Source: Halotia branconii CENA392 (GTDB lineage Bacteria; Cyanobacteriota; Cyanobacteriia; Cyanobacteriales; Nostocaceae). From it: a stretch of 64,000 nucleotides of DNA. The translations under genes and the position numbers were made by a program. The stretch spans positions 6,542,367 to 6,606,366 of the forward strand of contig NZ_CP124543.1 of NCBI RefSeq assembly GCF_029953635.1, in the 5' to 3' direction. Positions within the stretch are counted from its first letter, which is position 1, and every line of letters starts with the position of its first letter. Below are positions 8,260-17,078 of this stretch, in pieces. The notes under the pieces are model-generated. The model had not been told where the DNA came from and searched no databases. It worked only from the letters and a program-made list of their open reading frames with translations.

Positions 8260-9252
8260 TCACCTCTTCTTGTAATGAAGTGATTGATAAACTTGTTGTA
8301 TTTTCTTAGGCATGATCGGGCGATCGCTGCGAATGAGAAAGCGGCCATTAAAACGCATCGGCAACGGATCGCCAGAAAACGGAGCCACAGACGATCCGGG
8401 GCGCTGGGCATGAATGTGCAGGTGAGGTTCGTCGCTGGCACCGGAGTTTCCCACCTCGGCAATGCGATCGCCAACCTTAACGTCTGTCCCAGTTTGAACC
8501 GAGAGACTCTGAGGACGAAAATGGGCAAGTAAGACATCGATATCGCCGCAGCGTAGGATAACGTGATTACCTGCGCGATTGACACGATCGATTTGCGGGA
8601 TCGTCATGTCTGGCAAATCATCGATCGCTTGAACAATCTTACCTGCACAGGGGGCTAACACAGGCTCACCATAAATTTGGTAGGCAACCGGATCGCTAGG
8701 AACTACCCCTTGTGTCCGCAAGCCGAACCGATCGATCTGGATAATATCGATGCCGTAACTCTGTCCTCGATAGGCACGAAAACGCGCAACTGATTCGTCC
8801 ATCGTCTTCAGATGTGCATTAATCCGAATGTCGCTACCGCCATTGAGGATGAGATAATCACCACCCCGCAGTGGAAAGGCGAGATTTACAGCGGGAATCG
8901 GGGGTGGAAACTGACCCGCCCAACTTTGCACGGCCTCGTTTCCTACAAAAACCCCAAAGGCAACAAAACCAATAATGGCAATCCAACCTAACCAGCTAGA
9001 CGGCAGCTTTCGCCGGGGCTTGTGTTGGCGAAACACAGTCACCAAGGTAATGGTAAAGAGCAGCGCATAGATATAGGGTGTCCACCAAGGCGGAAAGACC
9101 CAGACTCCCATGCGGGCGATCGCAAATAAAGTCAATGCTGTGACGAGGGCTTGTAGCGAAACACCGAGTAAATTGTGGGACGGTGCGATCGCTAGCCACG
9201 CAATCAGAACAAGTGGTAAAACAATCTGCAACCCAATCAGCAAAGCAATCAT
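8260..9252 (-). CDS. M23/LytM-fold membrane protein, possibly inactive
   Basis: A 330-residue protein with about four N-terminal hydrophobic helices (residues 1-105) and a C-terminal LytM/M23 domain (PVLAPCAGKIV, GNHVILRC, LLAHF, VGNSGASDEPHLHIH). The HxH pair (His276, His278) and the catalytic-type His243 are present. The usual first zinc ligand of HxGxD is Ser165 (SYGID), so metal binding may be weakened or supplied elsewhere. Its ATG overlaps the hoxF stop as ATGA, and its own stop overlaps the next gene. A cell-wall enzyme coupled to hoxF is odd; it may simply share the promoter. Confidence 0.8.
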   Translation of the reverse strand: MIALLIGLQIVLPLVLIAWLAIAPSHNLLGVSLQALVTALTLFAIARMGVWVFPPWWTPYIYALLFTITLVTVFRQHKPRRKLPSSWLGWIAIIGFVAFGVFVGNEAVQSWAGQFPPPIPAVNLAFPLRGGDYLILNGGSDIRINAHLKTMDESVARFRAYRGQSYGIDIIQIDRFGLRTQGVVPSDPVAYQIYGEPVLAPCAGKIVQAIDDLPDMTIPQIDRVNRAGNHVILRCGDIDVLLAHFRPQSLSVQTGTDVKVGDRIAEVGNSGASDEPHLHIHAQRPGSSVAPFSGDPLPMRFNGRFLIRSDRPIMPKKIQQVYQSLHYKKR

Positions 9253-10883
9253 AATTTTTTGTCTTTGATTAGATTTGCTGGAGCAATTAACGCTAAATAC
9301 TCATCCCGAAAATACCTCAGCGTACTAAATACCGGATTTGGCGCTGACTGTCCCAAGCCGCACAAACTGGTATGCTTCACCATGTCGCAAAGTTCCTCCA
9401 GCAGTTCTAAGTCAGTAAGGGATGCTTTGCCTTTGCGGATTTTGGTTAATAATTGATACAGTTGCACCGTTCCGACACGGCAGGGAATGCACTTACCGCA
9501 AGACTCATCCATGCAAAATTCCATGAAAAAGCGGGCAACATCTACCATATTGGTAGTTTCATCCATGACAATCATGCCGCCGGAACCCATAATCGAACCT
9601 AGTTGACTCAGAGATTCGTAATCTACAGGGGTGTCAAAAGCTGAAGCGGGGATGCATCCCCCAGAGGGACCGCCTGTTTGCACGGCTTTGGCTGTACCGC
9701 CATCTGGTATACCACCACCCATTTCCTCGACAATTTGCCGCAGAGTCGTTCCCATTGGCACTTCTATGATGCCTGTATTTTGAATTTTTCCAGCTAGGGC
9801 GAAAACTTTTGTACCTTTGCTTTTTTCTGTACCGATGCTGGCGAATACATCTGCACCCTTACGAATAATCCAAGGGACGTTAGCGTATGTTTCAACGTTG
9901 TTAATTAAAGTTGGAAATCCCCACAAACCACTCTCCGCCGGGTAAGGTGGACGCGGACGAGGTGTACCGCGTTTGCCTTCAATGGATGCCATTAAAGCGG
10001 TTTCTTCCCCACAAACATAAGCACCCGCCCCAATGCGAATATCTATTTTAAAGTCAAAATGGGAGTCAAAAATATTACTTCCTAATAAACCGAGGCGTTG
10101 GGCTTGGCGAATGGCAATTTGCAGACGGTTAATAGCGATGGGGTATTCAGCGCGGATATAAATATAACCTTGGTTTGCGCCGATTGCGTATGCTGCGATC
10201 GCCATTCCCTCCAAAACCCGATGCGGATCGCTCTCCAAAACACTCCGATCCATAAATGCACCGGGATCGCCCTCGTCAGCATTGCATATTACAAATTTGC
10301 GTTCTCCCTTCGCTTTGGCGACAGTTGCCCATTTTACCCCCGTGGGATAACCTCCACCTCCTCTTCCCCGTAACCCACTGCGAGTAATATTATGCACAAC
10401 TTTAGCAGGTGTCATCTCTCGGAGTACCTGATAAAGTGCTTGATAGCCATCAGCAGCAATGTAAGACTCTATACATTCTGGGTCAATTTTGCCACTGTTT
10501 TCTAGAACAATAGGTAATTGCTTGGTAAAAAATGGCTGGTTTAAATCTCCTCGTTGTATTTTTACTTCATCGCCATTTATTTCAGCGACAATTGAGGAAG
10601 TATTTTCTAAAGTTACTTTTTCGTATAGTAAGGGTGCAAAGTCTTGTACTTCTGGGCTATCAACTTGTACTAGAGGGCCTTGGCAACACAAACCCATACA
10701 ACCAACACCACGAATTTCCACTTTATCTGTCAGTCCGGCTTTTGCTGTTGTCTTTTCTAAACTTTCTTTAACTGCAACAGCACCAGATGACAAACAACCA
10801 GCCGCCATACAGCACCGAACGCGAACAGGCTTAGAGTTGGCGCGTTCTTTCTGAGCTATTTGTTGTAGTTCAGCTAGATCCAT
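9249..10883 (-). CDS. hoxF: Hydrogenase diaphorase subunit HoxF
   Basis: A 544-residue NAD(P)H-binding flavoprotein, homologous to NuoE-NuoF. An N-terminal thioredoxin-like [2Fe-2S] region has Cys25, Cys30, Cys62 and Cys66. Then come the FMN/NAD site (GLRGRGGGGYPTGVKW, NADEGDPGAFMDR, GAGAYVCGEETALM) and a C-terminal [4Fe-4S] motif (ESCGKCIPCRVGT ... SLCGLG). It oxidises or reduces NAD(P)H for the hydrogenase. The start overlaps the 3' end of hoxE by 14 nt. Confidence 0.97.
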   Translation of the reverse strand: MDLAELQQIAQKERANSKPVRVRCCMAAGCLSSGAVAVKESLEKTTAKAGLTDKVEIRGVGCMGLCCQGPLVQVDSPEVQDFAPLLYEKVTLENTSSIVAEINGDEVKIQRGDLNQPFFTKQLPIVLENSGKIDPECIESYIAADGYQALYQVLREMTPAKVVHNITRSGLRGRGGGGYPTGVKWATVAKAKGERKFVICNADEGDPGAFMDRSVLESDPHRVLEGMAIAAYAIGANQGYIYIRAEYPIAINRLQIAIRQAQRLGLLGSNIFDSHFDFKIDIRIGAGAYVCGEETALMASIEGKRGTPRPRPPYPAESGLWGFPTLINNVETYANVPWIIRKGADVFASIGTEKSKGTKVFALAGKIQNTGIIEVPMGTTLRQIVEEMGGGIPDGGTAKAVQTGGPSGGCIPASAFDTPVDYESLSQLGSIMGSGGMIVMDETTNMVDVARFFMEFCMDESCGKCIPCRVGTVQLYQLLTKIRKGKASLTDLELLEELCDMVKHTSLCGLGQSAPNPVFSTLRYFRDEYLALIAPANLIKDKKL

Positions 10884-11394
10884 GTTTGAGCCATCCTTCT
10901 ATTTGTTCAGTAACTAAATCCGGTGTTTGGTGTCCGCAAACAGTACCATCAAAGACAACCGCAGGCGCAATGCCACAAGCACCCAAACATCTAGCTGTTA
11001 ACAGTGAAAGTTCACTATCTGGCGTTGTTTCACCGACATGAATTTTGGCGCACTTTTCTACAGTTGCTAGTAAATTTTCTGCCCCTTTAACGTAACAAGC
11101 TGTACCCGTACACACGACACAGGTATGTGCGCCTTTCGGTGCGAGAGAGAAAAGATGATAAAAAGTTGCTACACCATAAACCCGACTGGGTGTGAGTTTC
11201 AAGCTTTGGGCGATGTAGTGTAACAGGTCATTTTCTAAATAACCGAAAAGTTCTTGAGCTTTATGCAAGACTTCTATGAGTGCATCCTGCTGATATTGAT
11301 GGCGCTTCATGGTTGCATCAAGTATTTTGAAGCGTTTATCACCGCTAGGATGCTTCTTTGGTGTATTTTTTTGATTGACTGTCTGAGAGTCCAT
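10870..11394 (-). CDS. hoxE: Hydrogenase diaphorase subunit HoxE
   Basis: A 174-residue NuoE-like protein. A helical N-terminus (QYQQDALIEVLHKAQELFGYL) is followed by a thioredoxin-like domain with cysteine pairs VVCTGTACYVKGAENL and TARCLGACGIAPAVV for a [2Fe-2S] cluster. HoxE is the fifth subunit typical of cyanobacterial Hox enzymes and bridges to ferredoxin/flavodoxin. It is the first gene of the operon, so the promoter should lie in the 310-bp gap to its right. Confidence 0.96.
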   Translation of the reverse strand: MDSQTVNQKNTPKKHPSGDKRFKILDATMKRHQYQQDALIEVLHKAQELFGYLENDLLHYIAQSLKLTPSRVYGVATFYHLFSLAPKGAHTCVVCTGTACYVKGAENLLATVEKCAKIHVGETTPDSELSLLTARCLGACGIAPAVVFDGTVCGHQTPDLVTEQIEGWLKHGSS

Positions 11395-11704
11395 GCTGAT
11401 GTTTGAAATATTTTTATTTGTAAATATGCGATCGCAAGATGCCTGCTAAAGTTTTACCTGGGCTTATATCGTTATATATCAACAATTTGAGGAAGTTGTG
11501 AGGCTATATCATTTCCTATGTAATGCTGGATTTTGGGTTGGATTTTGCGATCATAAGCAAGAAGACGCGATTCATCGCGTCTCTACAAGGGGGGATCAAA
11601 ATGTATGGTTGCTTGGAAAAGGGGAAAGGCTGAAATTTACCCCTGTGAACGGTTACTTTCTTTAACGCTTTTTTGACCGATTAAATCAATTGTGGATGAA
11701 GCAA
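11395..11704. other. hox operon upstream region with a dispersed hairpin
   Basis: This 310-bp gap separates hoxE from a gene on the same strand, so it should hold the hox promoter. AT-rich sequence and one GCGATCGC lie within 50 bp of hoxE. At 11563-11582 AGACGCGA-ttca-TCGCGTCT forms a perfect 8-bp hairpin followed by CTCTACAAGG, a form I know as a dispersed Nostoc repeat. I could not place a -10/-35 pair or a known regulator site with confidence. Confidence 0.5.
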
Positions 11705-12103
11705 TTAATCGCTCACAGTCCTAAATAAACCAAATTTTTCAACTTGTTTAAATGCTTGTTGCAAAGTTGCTCCTTGCCATATTACGATATACATTAATAC
11801 GATCACCGCAGACCGCATGGCATAATCACAATGCATTAAGAGTGGTTTGGATAGTTTGTTAATTTGCTCTAACAAAGAGGTAGCAGTTTCATCATTCATT
11901 ACCTCGGATTTAACAGGTATATTGATGTACGAAAGTCCTAAAAATTCAACTTTTTCTGGTTCGCTATTCAGAAAGCCCTGCTCATTGGGCGATCGCAGGT
12001 TAAGTACTGACTTAAATCCTTCCTGGGCAATTTGTGGCAATTGTTCGAGGGTAATTTGTCCTGCGATCGCCAACTCGTTATTTATCTTCCTAACAATCTT
12101 CAT
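11705..12103 (-). CDS. DUF442 / Blh-type phosphatase-like protein
   Basis: A 132-residue protein of the beta-lactamase-hydrolase-like (DUF442) phosphatase group, which has a dual-specificity/rhodanese-type loop. The N-terminus AIAGQITLEQLPQIAQEGFKSVLNLRSP is typical. The active loop reads MHCDYAMRSAVIV, a Cx4R loop that usually reads CxSGxRS; here the glycine and serine are replaced (CDYAMR), so activity may differ. I chose the ATG at 12103; a TTG two codons earlier is in frame. It is followed by the hox promoter region but faces the same way. Confidence 0.75.
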   Translation of the reverse strand: MKIVRKINNELAIAGQITLEQLPQIAQEGFKSVLNLRSPNEQGFLNSEPEKVEFLGLSYINIPVKSEVMNDETATSLLEQINKLSKPLLMHCDYAMRSAVIVLMYIVIWQGATLQQAFKQVEKFGLFRTVSD

Positions 12104-12186
12104 AAACAACTCTATTTTGGATTATCTAATAGTAATCAAAGCTCAAGCTCATCTAGCTGAATAAAAAGAAACACTGCCAATTTTAA

Positions 12187-12576
12187 ATGATGTACTTCAA
12201 AAATACTCAACAACCTTCTTACTATTCAAAAGCTACTATCTATGTGAAAAAAATTATAACCTTGTTGTTGCTAGCGCTATTATTAACAAGTAGCTTTACC
12301 TTACCTGCGATCGCAACTGAAACAACCGACGGCGCACAAATATTTAGCGTTCAGTGCGCTGGTTGTCATATCAATGGCAGTAATATCATTAGGCGGGGTA
12401 AGAACTTGAAAAAACCAGCACTCAAGAGATATAGGATGGATTCTAAAGAAGCGATCGCATCTCTTGTTACCAATGGTAAAAATAATATGCCAGCTTATCA
12501 AGACCGTCTCACCAAAGAGCAAATTCAATCTGTAGCTGCTTACGTTTTTGAACAAGCAAACACAGGCTGGCGTTAA
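12187..12576 (+). CDS. petJ: Cytochrome c6 (cytochrome c553) paralogue
   Basis: A thylakoid-lumen or periplasmic monohaem cytochrome that carries electrons from cytochrome b6f to photosystem I or an oxidase. Haem site CAGCH is at residues 57-61; the axial methionine is in NNMPAYQ (Met101); the C-terminus AAYVFEQANTGWR is the c6 hallmark. A signal peptide (KKIITLLLLALLL...IATE) is preceded by 19 hydrophilic residues if the ATG at 12187 is used; a GTG at 12244 would give a normal-length precursor. Neither has a clear Shine-Dalgarno. It could be one of the c6-like isoforms rather than the main PetJ. Confidence 0.85.
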   Translation: MMYFKNTQQPSYYSKATIYVKKIITLLLLALLLTSSFTLPAIATETTDGAQIFSVQCAGCHINGSNIIRRGKNLKKPALKRYRMDSKEAIASLVTNGKNNMPAYQDRLTKEQIQSVAAYVFEQANTGWR

Positions 12577-12674
12577 AAACAGTTAACAGTTGATGATTAT
12601 TCAGTTACTATACTTTACCTGTTTAAGTTTTATACTTTAAGTAATTGGGCATAATTAAGTTCAACTTTATTTTC

Positions 12675-12712
12675 CTATGTCCATGCCCTATGCCCCATGC
12701 CCCATGCCCTAT
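12675..12712. repeat. STRR: 7-bp tandem repeats (CCCATGC type)
   Basis: About four to five degenerate copies of the heptamer CATGCCC/TATGCCC sit directly before the start of the aldo/keto reductase gene. This is a short tandemly repeated repetitive sequence of the kind typical of heterocystous cyanobacteria. An in-frame ATG before the repeat would translate it as MPHAPCPI, which is not part of the enzyme. Confidence 0.8.
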
Positions 12713-12716
12713 AAAT

Positions 12717-13736
12717 ATGAACCTACCAATAGAAAGCCGTCTTCAATTCACTCCTGATCTAAATATTTGTCGAATATTAAATGGTATGTGGCAAGTGTCT
12801 GGTGGACACGGACGCATCAACCCCCAAGCTGCCATTGAAGCTATGTTTCAATATGTGGATGCAGGTTTCACTACTTGGGATTTAGCAGACCATTATGGCC
12901 CTGCGGAAGACTTTATTGGTGAATTTCGTCGTCAAATGATTGCGATGCGTGGACAGGAGGCTTTGGCTAATATTCAAGCTTTCACAAAATGGGTTCCTCG
13001 TCCCGGTAAAATGACGAGACAATTGGTCGAAAAAAATATTGATATTTCCTTGAGGAGAATGAATGTTGAATCATTAGATTTAATGCAATTCCATTGGTGG
13101 GAATACCAGGATAAAAATTACTTGGATGCCCTCAAGTATATGACAGAATTACAAACTGAGGGAAAAATTAAACATTTAGCTTTAACTAACTTTGATACAG
13201 AACACCTCAAAATTATTATTGAAGCAGGCATTAAAATTGTTTCTAACCAAGTACAGTTTTCTTTAGTTGATCGTCGTCCCCAAGTAAATATGGTGCAGTT
13301 TTGTCAACAGCACGATATCAAATTATTTACTTATGGTACAGTTTGTGGTGGTTTGTTATCAGAAAAGTATTTAGATAAATCAGAACTACGAGGATTTGAT
13401 TTAGCTACCACAAGCTTGAAGAAATATAAAAATATGATTGATGCTTGGGGTGGTTGGCAATTGTTTCAAGAGTTGCTTACTACTTTGAAACAAATTGCTG
13501 ATAAGCATAAAGTCAGCATTGCCAATGTTGCAGTACGTTACATTTTAGATCAACCAGCTGTGGGTGGTGTGATAGTTGGTGCGAGGCTTGGTGTATCTGA
13601 ACATATCGCAGATAACGCCCAAGTATTTAGTTTTAGTTTAGATGCTGAAGATAGCGATCGCATAGATGCAGTATCTCGCCAGTCACGAGATTTATATGAG
13701 ATAATCGGCGATTGTGGCGACGAATATAGGCGATAA
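12717..13736 (+). CDS. Aldo/keto reductase
   Basis: A 339-residue NAD(P)H-dependent oxidoreductase with the (beta/alpha)8 fold. The catalytic Asp/Tyr (TTWDLADHYGPAED), Lys (AFTKWVPRPG) and His (LMQFHWW) are visible, and the C-terminal cofactor region reads GGVIVGARLGVSEH. The substrate is unknown. I chose the ATG at 12717, right after the STRR, rather than the longer frame starting at 12645, which would translate the repeat. It is followed by about 100 bp and a convergent glycosyltransferase gene. Confidence 0.9.
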   Translation: MNLPIESRLQFTPDLNICRILNGMWQVSGGHGRINPQAAIEAMFQYVDAGFTTWDLADHYGPAEDFIGEFRRQMIAMRGQEALANIQAFTKWVPRPGKMTRQLVEKNIDISLRRMNVESLDLMQFHWWEYQDKNYLDALKYMTELQTEGKIKHLALTNFDTEHLKIIIEAGIKIVSNQVQFSLVDRRPQVNMVQFCQQHDIKLFTYGTVCGGLLSEKYLDKSELRGFDLATTSLKKYKNMIDAWGGWQLFQELLTTLKQIADKHKVSIANVAVRYILDQPAVGGVIVGARLGVSEHIADNAQVFSFSLDAEDSDRIDAVSRQSRDLYEIIGDCGDEYRR

Positions 13737-13840
13737 CATCATCAAAATGGCAGTTGTGTCTAACACCCTCTTAAATTGGACAATAATTATTTTTGGTTAA
13801 GATTAATGCTGTGACAAGTAACTTGTCGCCCTACAAACTT

Positions 13841-15130
13841 TCAAATATCAACAACTGATTTTTTCGATTTTAGTGTTGTTGTACCGCCCATAGTTAATGT
13901 TCGTTTAGTAACTACATCTAAAAATAGTTCCTCATACTGTTCAATTGACTGTTTAAAGGAATAGCACTCTACAGCAAACTGTCTTCCTTTGTTACCTAGT
14001 TGTGTTGCTAGTACCGAATTACGATATAAATCCAATACTGCTGCCGCTAATGCATCTGATGATTCTGGCTCTACAATTATGCCACCACCACTTTCTTGAA
14101 TAGCTCTTGCTGCTGTACCAGTAGCAGGTACTGAACCTATTATTGGACGACCACTTGCTAGCAATAGTGGTATTTTAGAAGGCATATTAAAGGAAATCAC
14201 ATTACGCTTTTGCACAATCAACCCCACATCAGCAGCGCTCAACATTTGTGGTAGTTGTTCTCGTGGCTGCAACGGTAATAACAAAATATTATCTGCTCCG
14301 CAAGACAAACAATATTCTTGCAGTCTAGCCAAAGCCTTCGATTCGCCAACAATTACAAAAACAACTTCTTTAATATGACGCAAGTTAGCTGCTGCGGCTA
14401 CTACTGTCTCTAAACCTTGCGTTAATGCAATGTTACCAGAGTACATTACTACAAATTTTCTATCTAACTGATGGGCGATTTTCCAAAGATTATTCGCCTT
14501 AGCCAAAGGACGAATAAAATTTACATTTACCCAATTGGGAATACAAACGATTTTCTTAACAGGTACATCCTTATTTACTAAATTGTCATAAAATCCATCA
14601 GCAATCACACTAATTTTAGATGCGTTTCGGTATGCAAATTTCTCCAACACCTCACATGCCTTAATCATCCATTTATTTTTCATGAGACCGACGCGCACAG
14701 CTGCTTCTGGAAGAATATCTTGGACATTCAAAACTACAGGACACTTGTACATCCACCCCAATAGAGTTGCTGGTAGTGAAACTAGTAGTGGTGGCACTGT
14801 TAAAAGAATTACATCTGGTCGCTTACCATTTAAGGCTTGTGGTAAGCTAGTAAAGATAAAACTCAACTCTAATAGCAGCCGATCTATAAGGTTGGGTTTA
14901 GACTTAATCCGTAAGTAACTACGCTGAATGGTCACACCGTTGTTTTGTTCTGTAACGTACCACTTGCCTTTATATCCATCATAAATTTCACGCTGAGGAT
15001 AGTTAGGCATTCCTGTAATCACTCGCACTTGGTGACCTCGTTCTACTAGTCCTTCAGCCAATTCGGTCATCAAGGGTGCTATTCCAATCGGCTCTGGATG
15101 ATAGTTGTAAGAGTAAATCAGAATATGCAT
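13841..15130 (-). CDS. Family 4 glycosyltransferase, WcaI/WbuB-like
   Basis: A 429-residue GT-B enzyme. The N-terminus HILIYSYNYHPEPIGIAPLMTELAEGLVERGHQV is characteristic of WcaI/WbuB transferases of exopolysaccharide or O-antigen synthesis. The C-terminal half has the donor-binding pattern (VMYSGNIALTQGLE, DVGLIVQK, PSKIPLLLASGRPIIG, ESGGGIIVEP). It probably transfers a sugar to a lipid-linked acceptor at the inner membrane face. It stands alone with a 630-bp upstream gap. Confidence 0.88.
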   Translation of the reverse strand: MHILIYSYNYHPEPIGIAPLMTELAEGLVERGHQVRVITGMPNYPQREIYDGYKGKWYVTEQNNGVTIQRSYLRIKSKPNLIDRLLLELSFIFTSLPQALNGKRPDVILLTVPPLLVSLPATLLGWMYKCPVVLNVQDILPEAAVRVGLMKNKWMIKACEVLEKFAYRNASKISVIADGFYDNLVNKDVPVKKIVCIPNWVNVNFIRPLAKANNLWKIAHQLDRKFVVMYSGNIALTQGLETVVAAAANLRHIKEVVFVIVGESKALARLQEYCLSCGADNILLLPLQPREQLPQMLSAADVGLIVQKRNVISFNMPSKIPLLLASGRPIIGSVPATGTAARAIQESGGGIIVEPESSDALAAAVLDLYRNSVLATQLGNKGRQFAVECYSFKQSIEQYEELFLDVVTKRTLTMGGTTTLKSKKSVVDI

Positions 15131-15760
15131 AAGCTATATTGTGAATTTTATGAAGTCAGCCTAAGAATGTCAGGTTATACTTAATATTTCGGTTGTGATG
15201 ATCAATGGCATCAGAATGAGATAAATACTGATAAACATTCATTTAAAATGCTAAATCAATCACATTAAAATGAAAACATTAATTGATTCTCACAGGCTTA
15301 AATTACATATTTGTTTAGGCTTCAACCTCTAATTATTGGAACAGTGGGTTTTTGTTGTTTTAATTAATGCTGGAAATTATTCCTGGTAGATTGTAGCATT
15401 ACATCTAAGTTTTGTTAAGAATTTTTACTGTAGCATTTATTTGATCTTTATACATGATTGATATCAACAGCATCTTAAAGTATTAAAATTTAAATTTTGT
15501 TATATATTTAACATACTGGTCAAAAACTTCTATTCTCAAGAAAAGAATTTTATTGTTTAAGTATAATTTTGTATTGGTGCATGTAAAATTACAAAAAATG
15601 AATGTAAGTTAAGCAAAGATATAGTTACCCGTAGGGTGAGGACTAAAGTCCTGACTACGAAATTGATTACAACAATTTTAGATCGCTTAACTTAACTCCT
15701 ATCAAAATTAAAGAATGGCTTTTGCGTGCGATCGCTACAACCGTGTCCGGAGTATTGTTA
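15131..15760. other. 630-bp AT-rich intergenic region between divergent genes
   Basis: This lies between the divergent glycosyltransferase and sfsA starts, so it should contain both promoters. No ORF is convincing. At 15639-15652 AGGACTaaAGTCCT is a perfect palindrome within a longer hairpin (GTAG...CTAC), which resembles a dispersed Nostoc repeat. GGAG at 15749 serves sfsA. Otherwise I see only AT-rich sequence. Confidence 0.5.
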
Positions 15761-16486
15761 ATGATTGATTGGCTGTATTGCTATCCAATTTTATATTCAG
15801 GTATTTTACTCAAACGTTACAAACGCTTTTTTGCTGATGTTCAACTTGCTGATGGGGAAGTTGTAGTAGCACACTGTCCAAATACAGGCCCAATGGTTGG
15901 AGTATCGACTCCTGGTAGCTTAGTACAAGTTTCTAAAAGTGATAACCCCAAGCGTAAACTGCTTTATACCTTAGAACTAATTCAGGTACATGACAACGAG
16001 CCGACCTGGGTTGGTGTTAATACTGCTTTACCAAATCGAGTAGTGAAACTAGCTTTGGCAAAATATCTTTTTCCAGAACTGGGTAACTACAGCCAAATCA
16101 AGGGTGAAGTGGTTTATGGACTAGATAAAAAAAGTCGTGTAGATTTTGTATTGCTGGGAAGTGAAGAAGATCGCCCCATATATTTAGAAGTAAAAAATAC
16201 AACTTTGGCACAGGGAAGGTTAGCTTTATTTCCTGACACAGTGACGACAAGAGGACAAAAGCACTTACGGGAACTAACGGCACTGTTACCTTTGACTCGT
16301 GCAGTTATGTGTTATTTTATCAATCGGGGTGATTGTACTGAGTTTGCCCCTGGTGATAGTACAGACCCTACTTATGGTAAGTTACTGCGGGAGGCGATCG
16401 CTTTAGGTTTAGAAGTGTTACCTTGCCGTTTTGATATTTCTCCTGAAGGCATCCGTTATTTAGGTTTGGCAAAGTTAAAAATTTGA
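15761..16486 (+). CDS. sfsA: SfsA-like DNA-binding / nuclease-fold protein
   Basis: About 241 residues, full length for SfsA. Recognisable segments are KRYKRFFADV, VAHCPNTGPM, LLYTLELIQV, VDFVLLG...IYLEVKNTTL (restriction-like D...ExK core), FPDTVTTRGQKHLRELT and AVMCYFINR. SfsA proteins were named from sugar fermentation stimulation and bind DNA; the biochemical role is unsettled. I chose the ATG at 15761 with GGAG 8-9 nt before it. The native gluconokinase start lies 20 nt downstream, so sfsA and gntK were probably one operon before the element inserted. Confidence 0.9.
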   Translation: MIDWLYCYPILYSGILLKRYKRFFADVQLADGEVVVAHCPNTGPMVGVSTPGSLVQVSKSDNPKRKLLYTLELIQVHDNEPTWVGVNTALPNRVVKLALAKYLFPELGNYSQIKGEVVYGLDKKSRVDFVLLGSEEDRPIYLEVKNTTLAQGRLALFPDTVTTRGQKHLRELTALLPLTRAVMCYFINRGDCTEFAPGDSTDPTYGKLLREAIALGLEVLPCRFDISPEGIRYLGLAKLKI

Positions 16487-16505
16487 TTACACCAAGGAAA
16501 AATAA

Positions 16506-16577
16506 GTGATTATTCTGGTCATGGGTGTCTCTGGTTCTGGCAAAACCATAATTAACCCTTGTCTGGCAATAGTTTGA
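16506..16577 (+). pseudogene. gntK: Native 5' end of gluconokinase gene, cut by the element (attL side)
   Basis: The GTG start is preceded by AAGGA at a good distance. It encodes VIILVMGVSGSGKT (the Walker A of gluconokinase) for 14 codons, then runs into element DNA and stops after 23 codons. The complete gene starts 17.2 kb away at 33665. This fragment keeps the original translation signals and probably the original promoter upstream of sfsA. Confidence 0.9.
16507..16548 (+). repeat. attL: 42-bp direct repeat, left end of the element
   Basis: The sequence from TGATTATTCTGG to GGCAAAACCA is repeated at 33666-33707 in the same orientation with one mismatch (C at 16520, A at 33679). It lies in the 5' coding end of gntK. 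This is what site-specific integration by a tyrosine recombinase leaves behind; the crossover must lie within it. Confidence 0.9.
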
Positions 16578-16594
16578 GTCCTCATGCTTCAGTG

Positions 16595-16670
16595 TGCTAC
16601 TCATTCACTGCTCAAAACCACTAGTTTTAAACTGATTTTTGGCGATCACAGTGGGCGATCGCGCTACTCA
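16595..16670. repeat. GCTACTCA repeats inside the left end
   Basis: TGCTACTCA occurs near 16595 and GCTACTCA at 16663-16670, the latter in the longer string GCTACTCAAATGCT that recurs at the right end (33613). Short repeats placed just inside both ends are what arm-type integrase or excisionase sites look like. The assignment is by analogy. Confidence 0.4.
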
Positions 16671-16734
16671 AATGCTGCTTATTTTGAGAAATTATTAGAG
16701 TCAGTGTGACAAAAAGGGAATAACGACTAATTAA

Positions 16735-17052
16735 TTGGCGAAACATCAATTTTTACTTTCAAGTCTAGAGCAGGATTTACTGACTCTACTTAGAAGCCAT
16801 AACGGATTTTATGGCTTAGAGATATTAAACGTAATCAATCAAGTACGTTCAAAATATAAAATTAAACTTTTGACCTGTGGTTCGCTTTACACAACCTTAG
16901 GACGGATGGAAACTCAAAATTTTATTACTTCCATAAGTAGCAAAACTGAAAAAACACCACGGAGGCGATATTATACAATTTCTCAGAGTGGAGAGGAAGC
17001 ACTTAAGTTAATTGAAGAATATCGCGATCGTTTAGCAAGCTGGTCAAAGTAA
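16735..17052 (+). CDS. PadR-like winged-helix regulator
   Basis: A 105-residue protein with the PadR layout: LEQDLLTLLRSHNGFYGLEILNVINQ (first helices), LTCGSLYTTLGRMETQNFI (recognition helix; PadR proteins usually read GTLYPxLxRLExxGLI), then a wing with KTPRRRYYTISQSGEEAL. It starts at TTG with no strong Shine-Dalgarno, so the start is uncertain. It is the first gene inside the left end and points into the element. It may control excision or the neighbouring genes. Confidence 0.7.
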   Translation: MAKHQFLLSSLEQDLLTLLRSHNGFYGLEILNVINQVRSKYKIKLLTCGSLYTTLGRMETQNFITSISSKTEKTPRRRYYTISQSGEEALKLIEEYRDRLASWSK

Positions 17053-17078
17053 CTTACTAGAGTGAATCCCCAGTAGAC

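Noticed and set aside
12645..12716. Upstream extension of the aldo/keto reductase
   Set aside because: It would translate the STRR as MPHAPCPI; the family homology starts after the ATG at 12717.
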